From: an uncultured Alphaproteobacteria bacterium
GTDB taxonomy: Bacteria > Pseudomonadota > Alphaproteobacteria > HIMB59
DNA length: 40,259 nt
Assembly: GCA_902518505.1 (NCBI GenBank)
Contig: CABYGG010000010.1
Coordinates: forward strand, 1 to 40,259
Direction: 5' to 3'
The position numbers and the translations under genes are program-made. How positions within the stretch are numbered: the stretch's first letter is position 1; every line of letters starts with the position of its first letter. Positions 18,281 through 26,599 of the stretch are shown in pieces. The notes under the pieces are model-generated. The model did not search any database, was not told where the DNA came from, and saw nothing but the letters and a program-made list of their open reading frames with translations.

Positions 18281-18966
18281 AAAAAACAATTCAATTTATA
18301 TTAAACAAACCCCAGTTATCTGAAAATGTTGGTATGTCTCTAAGATCAATAGGATGTTTTGGTTTTGAGAACTTATCCTTAGTAAGCCCAAGAAAAATTT
18401 GGCCTAATGATAAGGGAATAAAATCTGCAAAGCATTTTTCATCCTTAGTTAAAAAAGTAAAGGTATATCAATCAATACCAGAAGCTATGAAAGGTAGTGA
18501 TATCTTAATTGCAACGACAGTTAGGAAAAGAGACTTTCACATACCTCCAATAAAAGTAAATGAAATATCTAAACTAAAATCGAAAAAAATATCAATTTTG
18601 TTTGGTCAAGAAAATAATGGATTGTCCAATAAGGAGATATCGCATGCTAATTTTCTATTGTCTCTACCTACATACAACAAGAGTTCGCTCAATTTATCTC
18701 ATACTGTAGCTTTAATTGCTTATGAATTGAGTCAAATATCTCTAACTAATATTAATCCAACTTTTGAAAATTCTCCTGCAAGCTCAAAAGATATTGAAAA
18801 ATTTTTATCATTTCTGATGAAAATACTAGAAAAAAGAAAATTTACATCAATCTCATCCAAAAGAGATAATTTAGAAATATCTTTAAGAAATTTTTTAAAA
18901 ACATCAAAAATAGACCAAAAACAAATAAAAACAGCCTATGGAATTTTAAAATTTATTACAAAATAA
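18277..18966 (+). CDS. trmJ: tRNA (cytidine/uridine-2'-O-)-methyltransferase, TrmJ/SpoU family
   Basis: This knotted SPOUT methyltransferase probably 2'-O-methylates position 32 of tRNAs using S-adenosylmethionine. The protein begins with IQFILNKPQLSENVGMSLRS, the N-terminal SpoU motif, followed by the catalytic-loop region (ATTVRKRD) and the knot motifs ILFGQENNGLSN and LPTYNKSSLNLSHTVAL. The C-terminal 60 residues form the extra helical extension seen in TrmJ. The start is TTG within TTGA, sharing bases with the cimA stop; no ATG is suitably placed. It is the last gene of the aroG run. The rRNA/tRNA target is inferred from family. Confidence 0.87.
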   Translation: MKKTIQFILNKPQLSENVGMSLRSIGCFGFENLSLVSPRKIWPNDKGIKSAKHFSSLVKKVKVYQSIPEAMKGSDILIATTVRKRDFHIPPIKVNEISKLKSKKISILFGQENNGLSNKEISHANFLLSLPTYNKSSLNLSHTVALIAYELSQISLTNINPTFENSPASSKDIEKFLSFLMKILEKRKFTSISSKRDNLEISLRNFLKTSKIDQKQIKTAYGILKFITK

Positions 18967-18967
18967 A

Positions 18968-18995
18968 TTGACTTAAAAGGCTAAATCTATATAAA
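18968..18995 (+). promoter_or_regulatory. Candidate sigma70 promoter for rpsD
   Basis: TTGACT (18968-18973), a 16-base spacer and TATAAA (18990-18995) make a good -35/-10 pair just after trmJ and 10 bases before the rpsD ATG. Transcription from it would give a leader of only a few bases. Confidence 0.55.
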
Positions 18996-19005
18996 TCACC
19001 AATTC

Positions 19006-19624
19006 ATGACAAAAAGACTATCGTCAAAACATAAAATTGATAGAAGACTAGGCCTAAATTTATGGGGTAGACCAAAAAGTCCTTTTAATAGAAGACCCTA
19101 TGGTCCTGGCCAACATGGTCAAGCAAGAAGAAGAAAACCTTCTGATTTTGGAGTTCAATTAGCAGCTAAACAAAAGCTCAAAAAATATTATGGCGATATT
19201 ACTGAGAAACAATTTTTAAAAATTTATCAAGCAGCATCTAGAAAAAAAAGGTGATACTAGTCAAATTCTAATTGAACTTTTGGAACGAAGATTAGATGCT
19301 GTTGTATTTAGACTAAAGTTTGCTCCAACTGTATTTTCCGCAAGACAACTAGTAAATCACGGGCATGTTTTGGTAAACGGTAAAGTAGTAAATAAAAAAT
19401 CTTATCAGGTTAATGATGGTGATGAAATATCCCTTCAACAAACTAGCCAGAATATTCCAATGATAATTCAAACATTGAGCTCTAATGAAAGAGATGTTCC
19501 TGAGTATTTGCAACTAGAAATATCAAAATGTCTTGGTAAATTTGTTAGAGGACCTCAATTGACAGATGTTCCTTACCCTGTTCAAATGGAACCTAATTTA
19601 GTCGTTGAATTCTACTCTAGATAA
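19006..19624 (+). CDS. rpsD: 30S ribosomal protein S4, frame broken by a one-base A-run shift
   Basis: S4 binds 16S rRNA early in 30S assembly. The first part ([34 protein letters not shown]) is the S4 N-terminal domain, and it ends at a TGA at 19252 after AGAAAAAAAAGG (A8, 19242-19249). Removing one A gives [28 protein letters not shown], which runs without a stop into the S4 RNA-binding domain ([18 protein letters not shown]) and the C-terminal end VVEFYSR. The rebuilt protein is about 205 residues, exactly the family length. The shift needed is +1 (or -2), the same direction as in glmS. An essential protein cannot be lost, so this is a sequence error or a tolerated shift. Confidence 0.9.
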
Positions 19625-19683
19625 TCAATAGTTAATAATCTATTCAATTAATCTAACTGCGCATAAATTTCGAAAAGATACTT

Positions 19684-20136
19684 ATGAAAATAAAAATATT
19701 AACAGTCATATTTTCTCTTTTTATTACAAGCCTTTTCGCTGCTGGATCTAGCTCCGATGATAGTGCTAAAACTAATTATGGAAAAGATTATAAGTCAGCA
19801 ATTAAGCTAATAAGAAGCAAAGATTATGATAAGGCAATAAGAAAGCTGAAGATTCTTACAACTGCTAGTTCTTCAGATTTTACTAAAGCTGATGTTTACA
19901 ATGAGTTAGGTTTTGCATACAGAAAAAGTGAAGACTTTGATAATGCAGCAAAATATTACAAAAAAGCTCTTGAATTAGACCCAGAACACTTAGGTGCTAT
20001 CGAATACCAAGGTGAGATGTATGTAGATCTTGGTCAAAAAGAAAATGCCCTAAATAATTTAGCTTTACTCAAAAAACTAGTTGGAGAAAATAATTCTTAT
20101 TATAAAGAATTAAATAATTATATTTCAAATAACTAA
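19684..20136 (+). CDS. Small exported TPR-repeat protein
   Basis: The 150-residue protein starts with a signal peptide (MKIKILTVIFSLFITSLFAA, cleavage likely around residue 20) and so should be periplasmic. The mature part holds about three tetratricopeptide repeats; the clearest is DVYNELGFAYRKSEDFDNAA followed by YYKKALELDPEHLGAI and YQGEMYVDLGQKENAL. TPRs usually mediate protein-protein contacts, for example in envelope assembly; no partner is readable here. It stands alone 59 bases after rpsD and is followed at once by a strong terminator. Start choice is supported by the signal peptide. Confidence 0.82.
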   Translation: MKIKILTVIFSLFITSLFAAGSSSDDSAKTNYGKDYKSAIKLIRSKDYDKAIRKLKILTTASSSDFTKADVYNELGFAYRKSEDFDNAAKYYKKALELDPEHLGAIEYQGEMYVDLGQKENALNNLALLKKLVGENNSYYKELNNYISNN

Positions 20137-20141
20137 TTAGA

Positions 20142-20166
20142 GGGGCAAAATAAATGCCCCTTTTTT
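20142..20166 (+). terminator. Rho-independent terminator after the TPR gene
   Basis: A six-pair stem GGGGCA/TGCCCC with a seven-base loop (AAATAAA) is followed by six T. It lies between convergent transcription units and its T-run contains part of the grxD stop codon. The hairpin may also slow transcription arriving from the minus strand, although the opposite side lacks a long U-run. Confidence 0.88.
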
Positions 20167-20509
20167 AATTTACTTCTGTTTTGATGCCTTTTGTGTTAAG
20201 TAATTCTAGAAGTTCACCAGACTCAGCCATTTCTTTCATAATATCACAACCACCTACAAATTCTTTTTTTATGTAAAGTTGAGGTATCGTAGGCCAATTT
20301 GAATATGTTTTTATACCTTCTCTAATGTTGTTATCTTCAAGTACATTACAATGGCCAAACTCAACCCCAGTTTTTTTTAAAATTGCGCTTGCGACTGACG
20401 AGAAACCACACATAGGAAAGTCAGGGTTACCTTTCATAAATAGGAAAACTTCATTATCTCCAATCATTTTTTCAATTTGTTCTTTTGTACTACTCTCTAA
20501 TTCCATCAT
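20165..20509 (-). CDS. grxD: Monothiol glutaredoxin (Grx4/GrxD type)
   Basis: This CGFS-type glutaredoxin binds a [2Fe-2S] cluster with glutathione and works in iron-sulfur cluster transfer, usually with a BolA partner. The active site is PMCGFSSVA, preceded by LFMKGNPDFP, and the glutathione-binding segments WPTIPQLYI and FVGGCDIM follow. The length of 114 residues is typical. It overlaps the bolA-like gene upstream by 4 bases and is the last gene of the purine run. Adjacency to bolA supports the Grx-BolA complex. Confidence 0.95.
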   Translation of the reverse strand: MMELESSTKEQIEKMIGDNEVFLFMKGNPDFPMCGFSSVASAILKKTGVEFGHCNVLEDNNIREGIKTYSNWPTIPQLYIKKEFVGGCDIMKEMAESGELLELLNTKGIKTEVN

Positions 20510-20739
20510 TTTGTTCCTTTCGTTTTTAATTGCATAGCATGAAGCTCTTTATCCATTAATCCATCTAGTAATTTGTAAACTAACTGGTGTTGTTGTATAC
20601 GTGACAATCCGTTAAACATATCACTTTCAATTTCAACTGAATAATGATCGTTATCACCGGCAAGATCCTCAATTACAATTTTAGAATTTGGAAATTTGTT
20701 CTCAAGGAGTCCTTCTAATTTTTTTTGTTCAATAGGCAT
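20506..20739 (-). CDS. bolA: BolA family protein
   Basis: The 77-residue protein has the BolA fold signature: LENKFPNSKIVIEDLAGDNDHYSVEI followed in a separate segment by LSRIQQHQLVYKLLDGLM and ELHAMQLKT. The conserved histidine in RIQQHQLVY and the HYSVEI strand supply cluster ligands in Grx-BolA heterodimers. In this family the protein helps deliver or sense iron-sulfur clusters. It abuts purL with no gap and overlaps grxD by 4 bases. The short form resembles IbaG/BolA-like proteins of alphaproteobacteria. Confidence 0.9.
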   Translation of the reverse strand: MPIEQKKLEGLLENKFPNSKIVIEDLAGDNDHYSVEIESDMFNGLSRIQQHQLVYKLLDGLMDKELHAMQLKTKGTK

Positions 20740-22905
20740 CTAACTAATTATCTTCTCAAAATCATTACGATATTTATTCATAATATCAAAATAGTCAAAT
20801 TTTTTAGAGTTTATCTCAATACCTTCTTTAATTATCTCCCCAATTTCATGGTATTCAGCACCTTTTTTTGTCAGAAATGAAGTTACTTCTTCAAAATCTT
20901 TACTTCTGATTTCAATCACATATCCAGCACTATATTCGCAGAATAAATCAATAGGATCAGGGACCTTGACCCTAAAACCCATATCCTTATATTGCATTTT
21001 TAATAATGCCGAAAAGATACCCCCTCTGGAAATATCATTGCAAGACATAATGCATTTCAAATCTGATAATTCCAAAACACAATTTGCAATTTTTTTCTCA
21101 AAATCTAGATCTAATACCTCTAAGTCATTAAATTCACATATGTTAAAAGCAATTTTTTGATCTTGTAATAAGTAAGGACTACAATTTTTTGTTAATTGTT
21201 TTCCTAAAATAAGGATCTTATTACCAATTTCACAAAACTTATTTGTGTTTATTTTATTTAAATCCATATTGGAACCTACCATTCCTATTACAGGTGTAGG
21301 CTTAATTGGTATTTCATTTGTCTGGTTATATAAAGATACATTACCTGAAACAATAGGTGTATTAAATTTGACAGCTGCAGTTTTTAATCCATGAATAGAT
21401 AAAACCAACTCTCCCATAATGTTTGGATCTAAAGGACTTGCAAAGTTAAGGTTATTTGTAATCGCCAAAGGATTAATATTGCATGCAATTAGATTTCTAT
21501 ATGACTCAGCAACCGTATATTTCATTCCCTCATAAGGATTAATTCTTATGTATAATGGATTGCAATCGGTAGATGCACCAATAACTTTTTGTGTTCCGTG
21601 AATCTTTACTATACCTGATGATTGACCTGGTTCTCTGATAGTATCTCCCATCACAGTAGAGTCATATTGATCGAAAACCCAACTTTTATCTAAATAATTA
21701 AGATTTGTAAGAAGGTTAATTATCATATCTTCCAATTTAATTTTGGAAAAATCAAAATCTTTGTTTTTTCTTTTTCTTGGGATGTAAAACTCTCTATCGT
21801 ATTCAGGAGCATCATCAACAATTATTTCTACAGGAAGATCGACAACTTTTTTATTATTTGACTCAAACACAACTCTTTTTGTATCTGTAATTTCTCCAAT
21901 GACTTCATAATCAATTTGCCATTTTTGAAGAATTTCTCTGACATTATGATTATTTTTTTTATCGATAACAGCTAGCATTCTTTCTTGGCTTTCAGATAAA
22001 AGTATCTCATAGGCGCTCAGTGGTTGCCTCAATGGAACTTTATCAAGATTGATATAAACACCTACATTTCCTTTTGAAGCCATTTCTACACTGGAGGAGG
22101 TAATACCCGCAGCTCCCATATCTTGCATAGACTCTATTAAACCTGAAGACATTAATTCTAAGCAACCTTCCATTAAAAGTTTTTCCATGAAGGGATCACC
22201 AACTTGTACAGAGGGTCTTTTTTCATCCTCATCTTCCTCTGAAAAAACATCAGAGGCCATACTTGCTCCATGAATTCCATCTTTTCCAGTTTTAGATCCA
22301 ATGTAAACAATAAGGCCACCAATAGATTTTGGTTTAGAGTAAAAAATTTTATCTTTTTGAACATGTCCCACAGCCATAGCATTAACCAAATTATTAAAAT
22401 CATATGTTGACTCAAACTCACACTCACCACCAATATTAGGAATACCAATACAGTTACCATAGTGTCCAATTCCATGAACCACACCATTTAACAAGTATTT
22501 TGTCTTTTCAGTTTCTATTAAACCAAATCTAATTGAGTCAAGAGTAGCAATTGGTCTTGCTCCCATTGTAAATATATCTCGTAGTATACCTCCAACACCA
22601 GTTGCTGAACCGTTGAAAGGCTCTATGTAACTTGGATGATTGTGGCTTTCTATTTTAAACGCAATACCATCGTTATCTTGCAAATCAATTACACCAGCGT
22701 TTTCTCCAGGTCCCTGAATTACTATTTCATTATCTGTAGGGAGTTTCTTAAGCCATTTTTTTGAAGTTTTATAACAACAGTGTTCATTCCACATAGCAGA
22801 AAAAATACCCAATTCCTCAATACTTAAGTCTCTGTTTAGATATTTCCTAATGACCTGGAATTCATCTAAAGTTAAACCGTGTTGAAGTATTAACTCTTCA
22901 TTCAT
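20740..22905 (-). CDS. purL: Phosphoribosylformylglycinamidine synthase subunit PurL
   Basis: This is the synthetase subunit that converts FGAR, ATP and ammonia to FGAM in purine synthesis. At 721 residues it is the small PurL form that works with separate PurQ and PurS, both encoded just upstream. Visible motifs include GLTLDEFQVI at the N-terminus, FKIESHNHPSYIEPF and GATGVGG-like GSATGVGGILRD for ATP/phosphate binding, DMGAAGITSSSVEMA, and the second half repeat with SGNVSLYNQT and ISRGG. It overlaps purQ by 4 bases (ATGA) and abuts bolA. Confidence 0.96.
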   Translation of the reverse strand: MNEELILQHGLTLDEFQVIRKYLNRDLSIEELGIFSAMWNEHCCYKTSKKWLKKLPTDNEIVIQGPGENAGVIDLQDNDGIAFKIESHNHPSYIEPFNGSATGVGGILRDIFTMGARPIATLDSIRFGLIETEKTKYLLNGVVHGIGHYGNCIGIPNIGGECEFESTYDFNNLVNAMAVGHVQKDKIFYSKPKSIGGLIVYIGSKTGKDGIHGASMASDVFSEEDEDEKRPSVQVGDPFMEKLLMEGCLELMSSGLIESMQDMGAAGITSSSVEMASKGNVGVYINLDKVPLRQPLSAYEILLSESQERMLAVIDKKNNHNVREILQKWQIDYEVIGEITDTKRVVFESNNKKVVDLPVEIIVDDAPEYDREFYIPRKRKNKDFDFSKIKLEDMIINLLTNLNYLDKSWVFDQYDSTVMGDTIREPGQSSGIVKIHGTQKVIGASTDCNPLYIRINPYEGMKYTVAESYRNLIACNINPLAITNNLNFASPLDPNIMGELVLSIHGLKTAAVKFNTPIVSGNVSLYNQTNEIPIKPTPVIGMVGSNMDLNKINTNKFCEIGNKILILGKQLTKNCSPYLLQDQKIAFNICEFNDLEVLDLDFEKKIANCVLELSDLKCIMSCNDISRGGIFSALLKMQYKDMGFRVKVPDPIDLFCEYSAGYVIEIRSKDFEEVTSFLTKKGAEYHEIGEIIKEGIEINSKKFDYFDIMNKYRNDFEKIIS

Positions 22906-23582
22906 GAAATTAAAGACTCTATAATAAGTCTTCCATCTTGTGATTGATGAAAATTAGAATATGCTCTCTCGGGATGAGGCATCATTCCAAGAACATTCTT
23001 TTTTTTGTTTGTAATACCTGCAATAGCCTCTATTGAACCATTTATATTTTCTTCAGTATTTGAGAATTCACCTTTGCAATATTCAAATGCAATTTGTTCA
23101 TTATTTTTTAATAAATTTAAAGTTTCAGTATCACAATAAAAATTTCCCTCGTTATGAGCTACAGGTATTTGAAGAATTTGGTTATCTTTGATTGATAAAT
23201 TAAAATTATTTTTAAATTTTTTTTTAATAAAACAATTTTTTCCTAAAAATTTAAGTTTTTTATTTCGAATTAATGCTCCTTCAAGAAGTCCAATTTCAGT
23301 TAAAATTTGAAAGCCATTACAAATACCTAATAAATATCTATTATCATTTGCATGTTTTACAACCTCATCAATAATTTTACTTTTTGATGCCATTGCTCCT
23401 GATCTTAAATAATCACCAAAGCTAAAACCCCCAGGTAAAATTACTAAATCAACTTTTGGCAATGATGTCTCCTCATGCCAAATTTTATAAACCTCACCTT
23501 TAGTTAAATCTTTTAAGTAGCATAATGCGTCTCTGTCACAATTAGATCCAGGAAATGTTATAACAGCAGATTTAAAACTCAT
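22902..23582 (-). CDS. purQ: Phosphoribosylformylglycinamidine synthase subunit PurQ (glutaminase)
   Basis: This class I glutamine amidotransferase supplies ammonia to PurL. It opens with AVITFPGSNCDRDAL, has the nucleophile cysteine in LLGICNGFQIL, and the catalytic His-x-Glu in MMPHPERAYS near the C-terminus. The 226-residue length is normal. It overlaps both purS and purL by 4 bases. A run of nine A on the coding strand (23217-23225) is intact here, in contrast to glmS and rpsD. Confidence 0.95.
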   Translation of the reverse strand: MSFKSAVITFPGSNCDRDALCYLKDLTKGEVYKIWHEETSLPKVDLVILPGGFSFGDYLRSGAMASKSKIIDEVVKHANDNRYLLGICNGFQILTEIGLLEGALIRNKKLKFLGKNCFIKKKFKNNFNLSIKDNQILQIPVAHNEGNFYCDTETLNLLKNNEQIAFEYCKGEFSNTEENINGSIEAIAGITNKKKNVLGMMPHPERAYSNFHQSQDGRLIIESLIS

Positions 23583-23818
23583 CCAAGCACTTCGTACTCT
23601 TCAATAATATCGTTGACCAAAAGTTTTTTGCAAGCAGAGTCGATTTTTTGTGCTTTTTCCTCTTTACTTATATTATCGGGTAAATCTAATTCAATGAGTT
23701 TTCCCTGTCGGATATTTGAAAATTCTGTAAATCCTAAACTATTAAGCGACTGTTCAATTACTTTTCCTTGTGGTTCTAAAATTTGGCCTTTAAGTCTTAC
23801 TAAAATTTTTATTCGCAT
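23579..23818 (-). CDS. purS: Phosphoribosylformylglycinamidine synthase subunit PurS
   Basis: PurS is the small structural subunit that bridges PurL and PurQ and helps channel ammonia. The 79-residue sequence fits the family throughout: VRLKGQILEPQGKVIEQSL at the start, the LGF-EFSNIRQGKLIELDL strand in the middle and KLLVNDIIEEYEV at the end. Its start codon overlaps the purC stop by one base (TAATG) and its stop overlaps purQ by four. Confidence 0.94.
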   Translation of the reverse strand: MRIKILVRLKGQILEPQGKVIEQSLNSLGFTEFSNIRQGKLIELDLPDNISKEEKAQKIDSACKKLLVNDIIEEYEVLG

Positions 23819-24534
23819 TAAATTGTCAAGTTTAACCTATTAAGCACCTCTTCATATGCTTCTTCGATATTTCCCAAATCTCTACGAAATCGATCTTTAT
23901 CAAGTTTTTTATTTGTTTTTAAATCCCACAAACGACATGTATCTGGTGATATTTCATCTGCTAAAACAAGCTCATCAGTTTTTTTACAAATTCCAAATTC
24001 TAATTTAAAGTCAACTAGATTTATTCCTATAGAATAGAACGTAGACCTTAATATGTCATTTATTCTCAAAGAATATTCATCTATTAACTCTAATTCATCA
24101 AAATCACATAAACCTAAATTAAGAATATGTTCAGAACTTATATGAGGATCGCCAAGTTCATCAGATTTTAAACAATACTCAATTAGCGTATCAGATAATT
24201 GTGTTCCTTCTTTTACACCAAACTTTTTAGATAAAGAGCCAGCAAAGAAATTTCTAACTAAAACTTCAATTGGAATAATATCTACTTTTTTTAAAAGCTG
24301 AGATTTTTTATCAATTTTCTTTATAAAGTGTGTTGGAATATCACAATGATTCAATATTTGAAATAAATAACTCGATATAGCATTATTAATTGCACCTTTA
24401 TTCTTTATCGAGCCCTTTTTTAAATTATTAAAAGCTGTAGCATCATTTTTATAGGTAGCTATGACTTCCTTACTAGTTTTGGCATAAATAATTTTTGCTT
24501 TTCCCTCATATAATTTTTTCAATTTTACTGCCAT
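23818..24534 (-). CDS. purC: Phosphoribosylaminoimidazole-succinocarboxamide synthase (SAICAR synthetase)
   Basis: This ligates aspartate to CAIR with ATP hydrolysis to make SAICAR. The sequence has LYEGKAKIIYA at the N-terminus (the phosphate loop), FNNLKKGSIKNKGAINN, the IEVLVRNFFAGSL motif, and the family signatures LVDFKLEFG and LADEISPDTCRLWD. Its 238 residues match the bacterial single-domain form. It sits between purB and purS with one-base overlaps on both sides. Confidence 0.96.
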   Translation of the reverse strand: MAVKLKKLYEGKAKIIYAKTSKEVIATYKNDATAFNNLKKGSIKNKGAINNAISSYLFQILNHCDIPTHFIKKIDKKSQLLKKVDIIPIEVLVRNFFAGSLSKKFGVKEGTQLSDTLIEYCLKSDELGDPHISSEHILNLGLCDFDELELIDEYSLRINDILRSTFYSIGINLVDFKLEFGICKKTDELVLADEISPDTCRLWDLKTNKKLDKDRFRRDLGNIEEAYEEVLNRLNLTI

Positions 24535-25823
24535 TATTTAATCCTTTTAAATATTTTATCAACATTTTTAAAAAGATTTTTATTATTGAAAATATTATTA
24601 ACTTTACTTGATATTTTTAATTTGGCTAAACGAGGATGACTCAAAAGATTATCTTTAAAAGACATATTACCTTTCCAAGTTTTCAAAGCACAATCTTGAA
24701 CAATCTTATAGGCATCTTCTCTTAATACTTTATTTTCTATAAGAAAAATCAGGACATTTTGTGAATAGGGTAGGCCTTTTAAAAGATTTAAATTTTTCAT
24801 CATATTTTTTTTATTTATGTTTAAATTATTTAAAACGTTGATCATTCTTTGAACTGCAAAGTCGAGCGTTATGGTGGCATTGGGAGCGTTTATTCTCTCA
24901 ACACTGGAGTGACTTATATCTCTTTCATGCCATGAAGTTATATTCTCCAAAGCAGGAATGGTTAATGATCTAATCACTCTTGCTAGCCCTGTTAAATTTT
25001 CTGATAAAATTGGATTTTTTTTATGAGGCATTGCCGAACTACCCTTTTGGCCTTTTCCAAAACCTTCTTCAACTTCTAAAACTTCTGTTCTTTGTAGGTG
25101 TCTAATCTCAGTTGATAGACGTTCTATGGAACTTGCAATAATAGCAAAAGAGCAAAAAAGGTCCGCATGCCTGTCTCTTGGAATTATCTGCGTAGAGACA
25201 GGTTCGATTGAAAATTTTAATTTTTTAGCAATCATTTGCTCTACCCTTGTGTCAATATTTGAATATGTCCCTACAGGACCAGACATTTGAATTGTTTGTA
25301 TTTGTTTTATCGAATTTTTAAGACGATCTATGTTTCTTTTGTTTTCGGCTAGATATCCTAATATTTTTAATCCAAAAGTAGTCGTTTCGGCGTGAATACC
25401 ATGACTTCTACCGATACATAATGTGTACTTATGTTTTTTTGCAATATTTAAAAGAGATTTACTCAAAGTTTTTAAACCTTCAATAATTATATTGCTTGAT
25501 TGGTTAAGTTGTATGGAGAAAGAAGTATCTAAAATATCACTAGAAGTTAGTCCCTTATGAATATACCTAGACTCGGGTCCTACATACTTTGCTACATTAG
25601 TTAAAAAAGCAATTACATCATGCTTTGTTTTTTCTTCAATTTTTTCTATTTCTTTTACCTTAAACTTTGCTTTTTTTTTGATTTTGTTTGAGGTCCCTTT
25701 AGGTATTTGACCCAATTTTTCCATTGCCTCGCAAGCGAGAATTTCAAGGTCAAGCCATATTTGAAATTTATTACTATCTTCCCAGATTTCTTTAAGAATT
25801 TTTCTAGAGTATCTTGGTATCAA
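24534..25823 (-). CDS. purB: Adenylosuccinate lyase
   Basis: This removes fumarate from SAICAR and from adenylosuccinate, acting twice in purine synthesis. The fumarase/lyase superfamily signature is GSSAMPHKKNP, with TSSDILDTS and GRSHGIHAE earlier giving the other active-site segments. The start MIPRYSRKILKEIW is typical of the PurB branch with 429 residues. It overlaps map by 4 bases upstream and purC by one base downstream, so the product order purB-purC keeps two consecutive purine enzymes adjacent. It contains an intact coding-strand A9 run (25671-25679). Confidence 0.95.
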   Translation of the reverse strand: MIPRYSRKILKEIWEDSNKFQIWLDLEILACEAMEKLGQIPKGTSNKIKKKAKFKVKEIEKIEEKTKHDVIAFLTNVAKYVGPESRYIHKGLTSSDILDTSFSIQLNQSSNIIIEGLKTLSKSLLNIAKKHKYTLCIGRSHGIHAETTTFGLKILGYLAENKRNIDRLKNSIKQIQTIQMSGPVGTYSNIDTRVEQMIAKKLKFSIEPVSTQIIPRDRHADLFCSFAIIASSIERLSTEIRHLQRTEVLEVEEGFGKGQKGSSAMPHKKNPILSENLTGLARVIRSLTIPALENITSWHERDISHSSVERINAPNATITLDFAVQRMINVLNNLNINKKNMMKNLNLLKGLPYSQNVLIFLIENKVLREDAYKIVQDCALKTWKGNMSFKDNLLSHPRLAKLKISSKVNNIFNNKNLFKNVDKIFKRIK

Positions 25824-26599
25824 TTATAAAAAGCCTTACTTGGGGACTCTGTTAGAATCTCAATAATATCACCATTAATGTATATCGTATGTTCGTACTG
25901 AGCGCTAAGTGTTTTATCTTTTGTCACTGCAGTCCAACCATCGTTAAGTATTTTGGATTGATATTTACCAACATTGATCATGGGTTCAATTGTAAAAATC
26001 ATTCCGTCTACAAACTTTACTTTATCATACTCACTATCGTAATAGTGTAAAATACTAGGATTCTCGTGAAACTTTAATCCAACTCCATGTCCACAAAAAT
26101 CTCTAACAACACTAAAGTTGTTTGAAGTTGCTATATCCTCAATTTTTTTTCCTATTCTACTGATAGGCTCACCAACTTTTATCTCGCCAATACTCTTTAT
26201 CAAACAATCGTGGGTAACCTTGCATAGATTACTTGCTTTAATTGAAATGTCTCCTACTTTAAACATCCTTGATGAGTCCCCATGCCAACCATCTATTATT
26301 GTCGTTACATCTACATTTAAAATATCCCCATTTTGAAGGTTTCGATTATGGTTTGGAATCCCATGACAAATAACATGATTTAATGAGGTACATGTAGACT
26401 TTGGAAAACCTCTGTAAAACAACGGTGCAGGTGTGCCTCCTAGCTCTTGAATTCTTGTTAAACAATAATCATCAATCTCAGATGTTGAGACATCTTCTTT
26501 TATAATATTATTTAGTTCGTCTAAAATAGTTGCAGTAATTTTACTCGCCTCTCTACAAGGTTCTACTTCATCACTTTTGTATGATTTAATTTTCATCAA
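25820..26599 (-). CDS. map: Type I methionine aminopeptidase
   Basis: This removes the initiator methionine from nascent proteins. The pita-bread fold metal ligands are visible: Asp in NVDVTTIIDGWHGD, His in FCGHGVGLKFHE, Glu in FTIEPMI and Glu in QYEHTIYI. The substrate-pocket motif is HVICHGIPN. Its 259 residues fit the type Ia form. It overlaps sfsA upstream by 14 bases and purB downstream by 4 bases. The first residue is the second of two adjacent ATG codons' worth of sequence (MMKIKS); either could be used. Confidence 0.95.
   Translation of the reverse strand: MMKIKSYKSDEVEPCREASKITATILDELNNIIKEDVSTSEIDDYCLTRIQELGGTPAPLFYRGFPKSTCTSLNHVICHGIPNHNRNLQNGDILNVDVTTIIDGWHGDSSRMFKVGDISIKASNLCKVTHDCLIKSIGEIKVGEPISRIGKKIEDIATSNNFSVVRDFCGHGVGLKFHENPSILHYYDSEYDKVKFVDGMIFTIEPMINVGKYQSKILNDGWTAVTKDKTLSAQYEHTIYINGDIIEILTESPSKAFYN

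Noticed and set aside
19242-19252. Classical -1 ribosomal slippage on A-AAA-AAG in rpsD
   Set aside because: A -1 shift reads KVILVKF, which is not S4. The needed shift is +1 or loss of one A.
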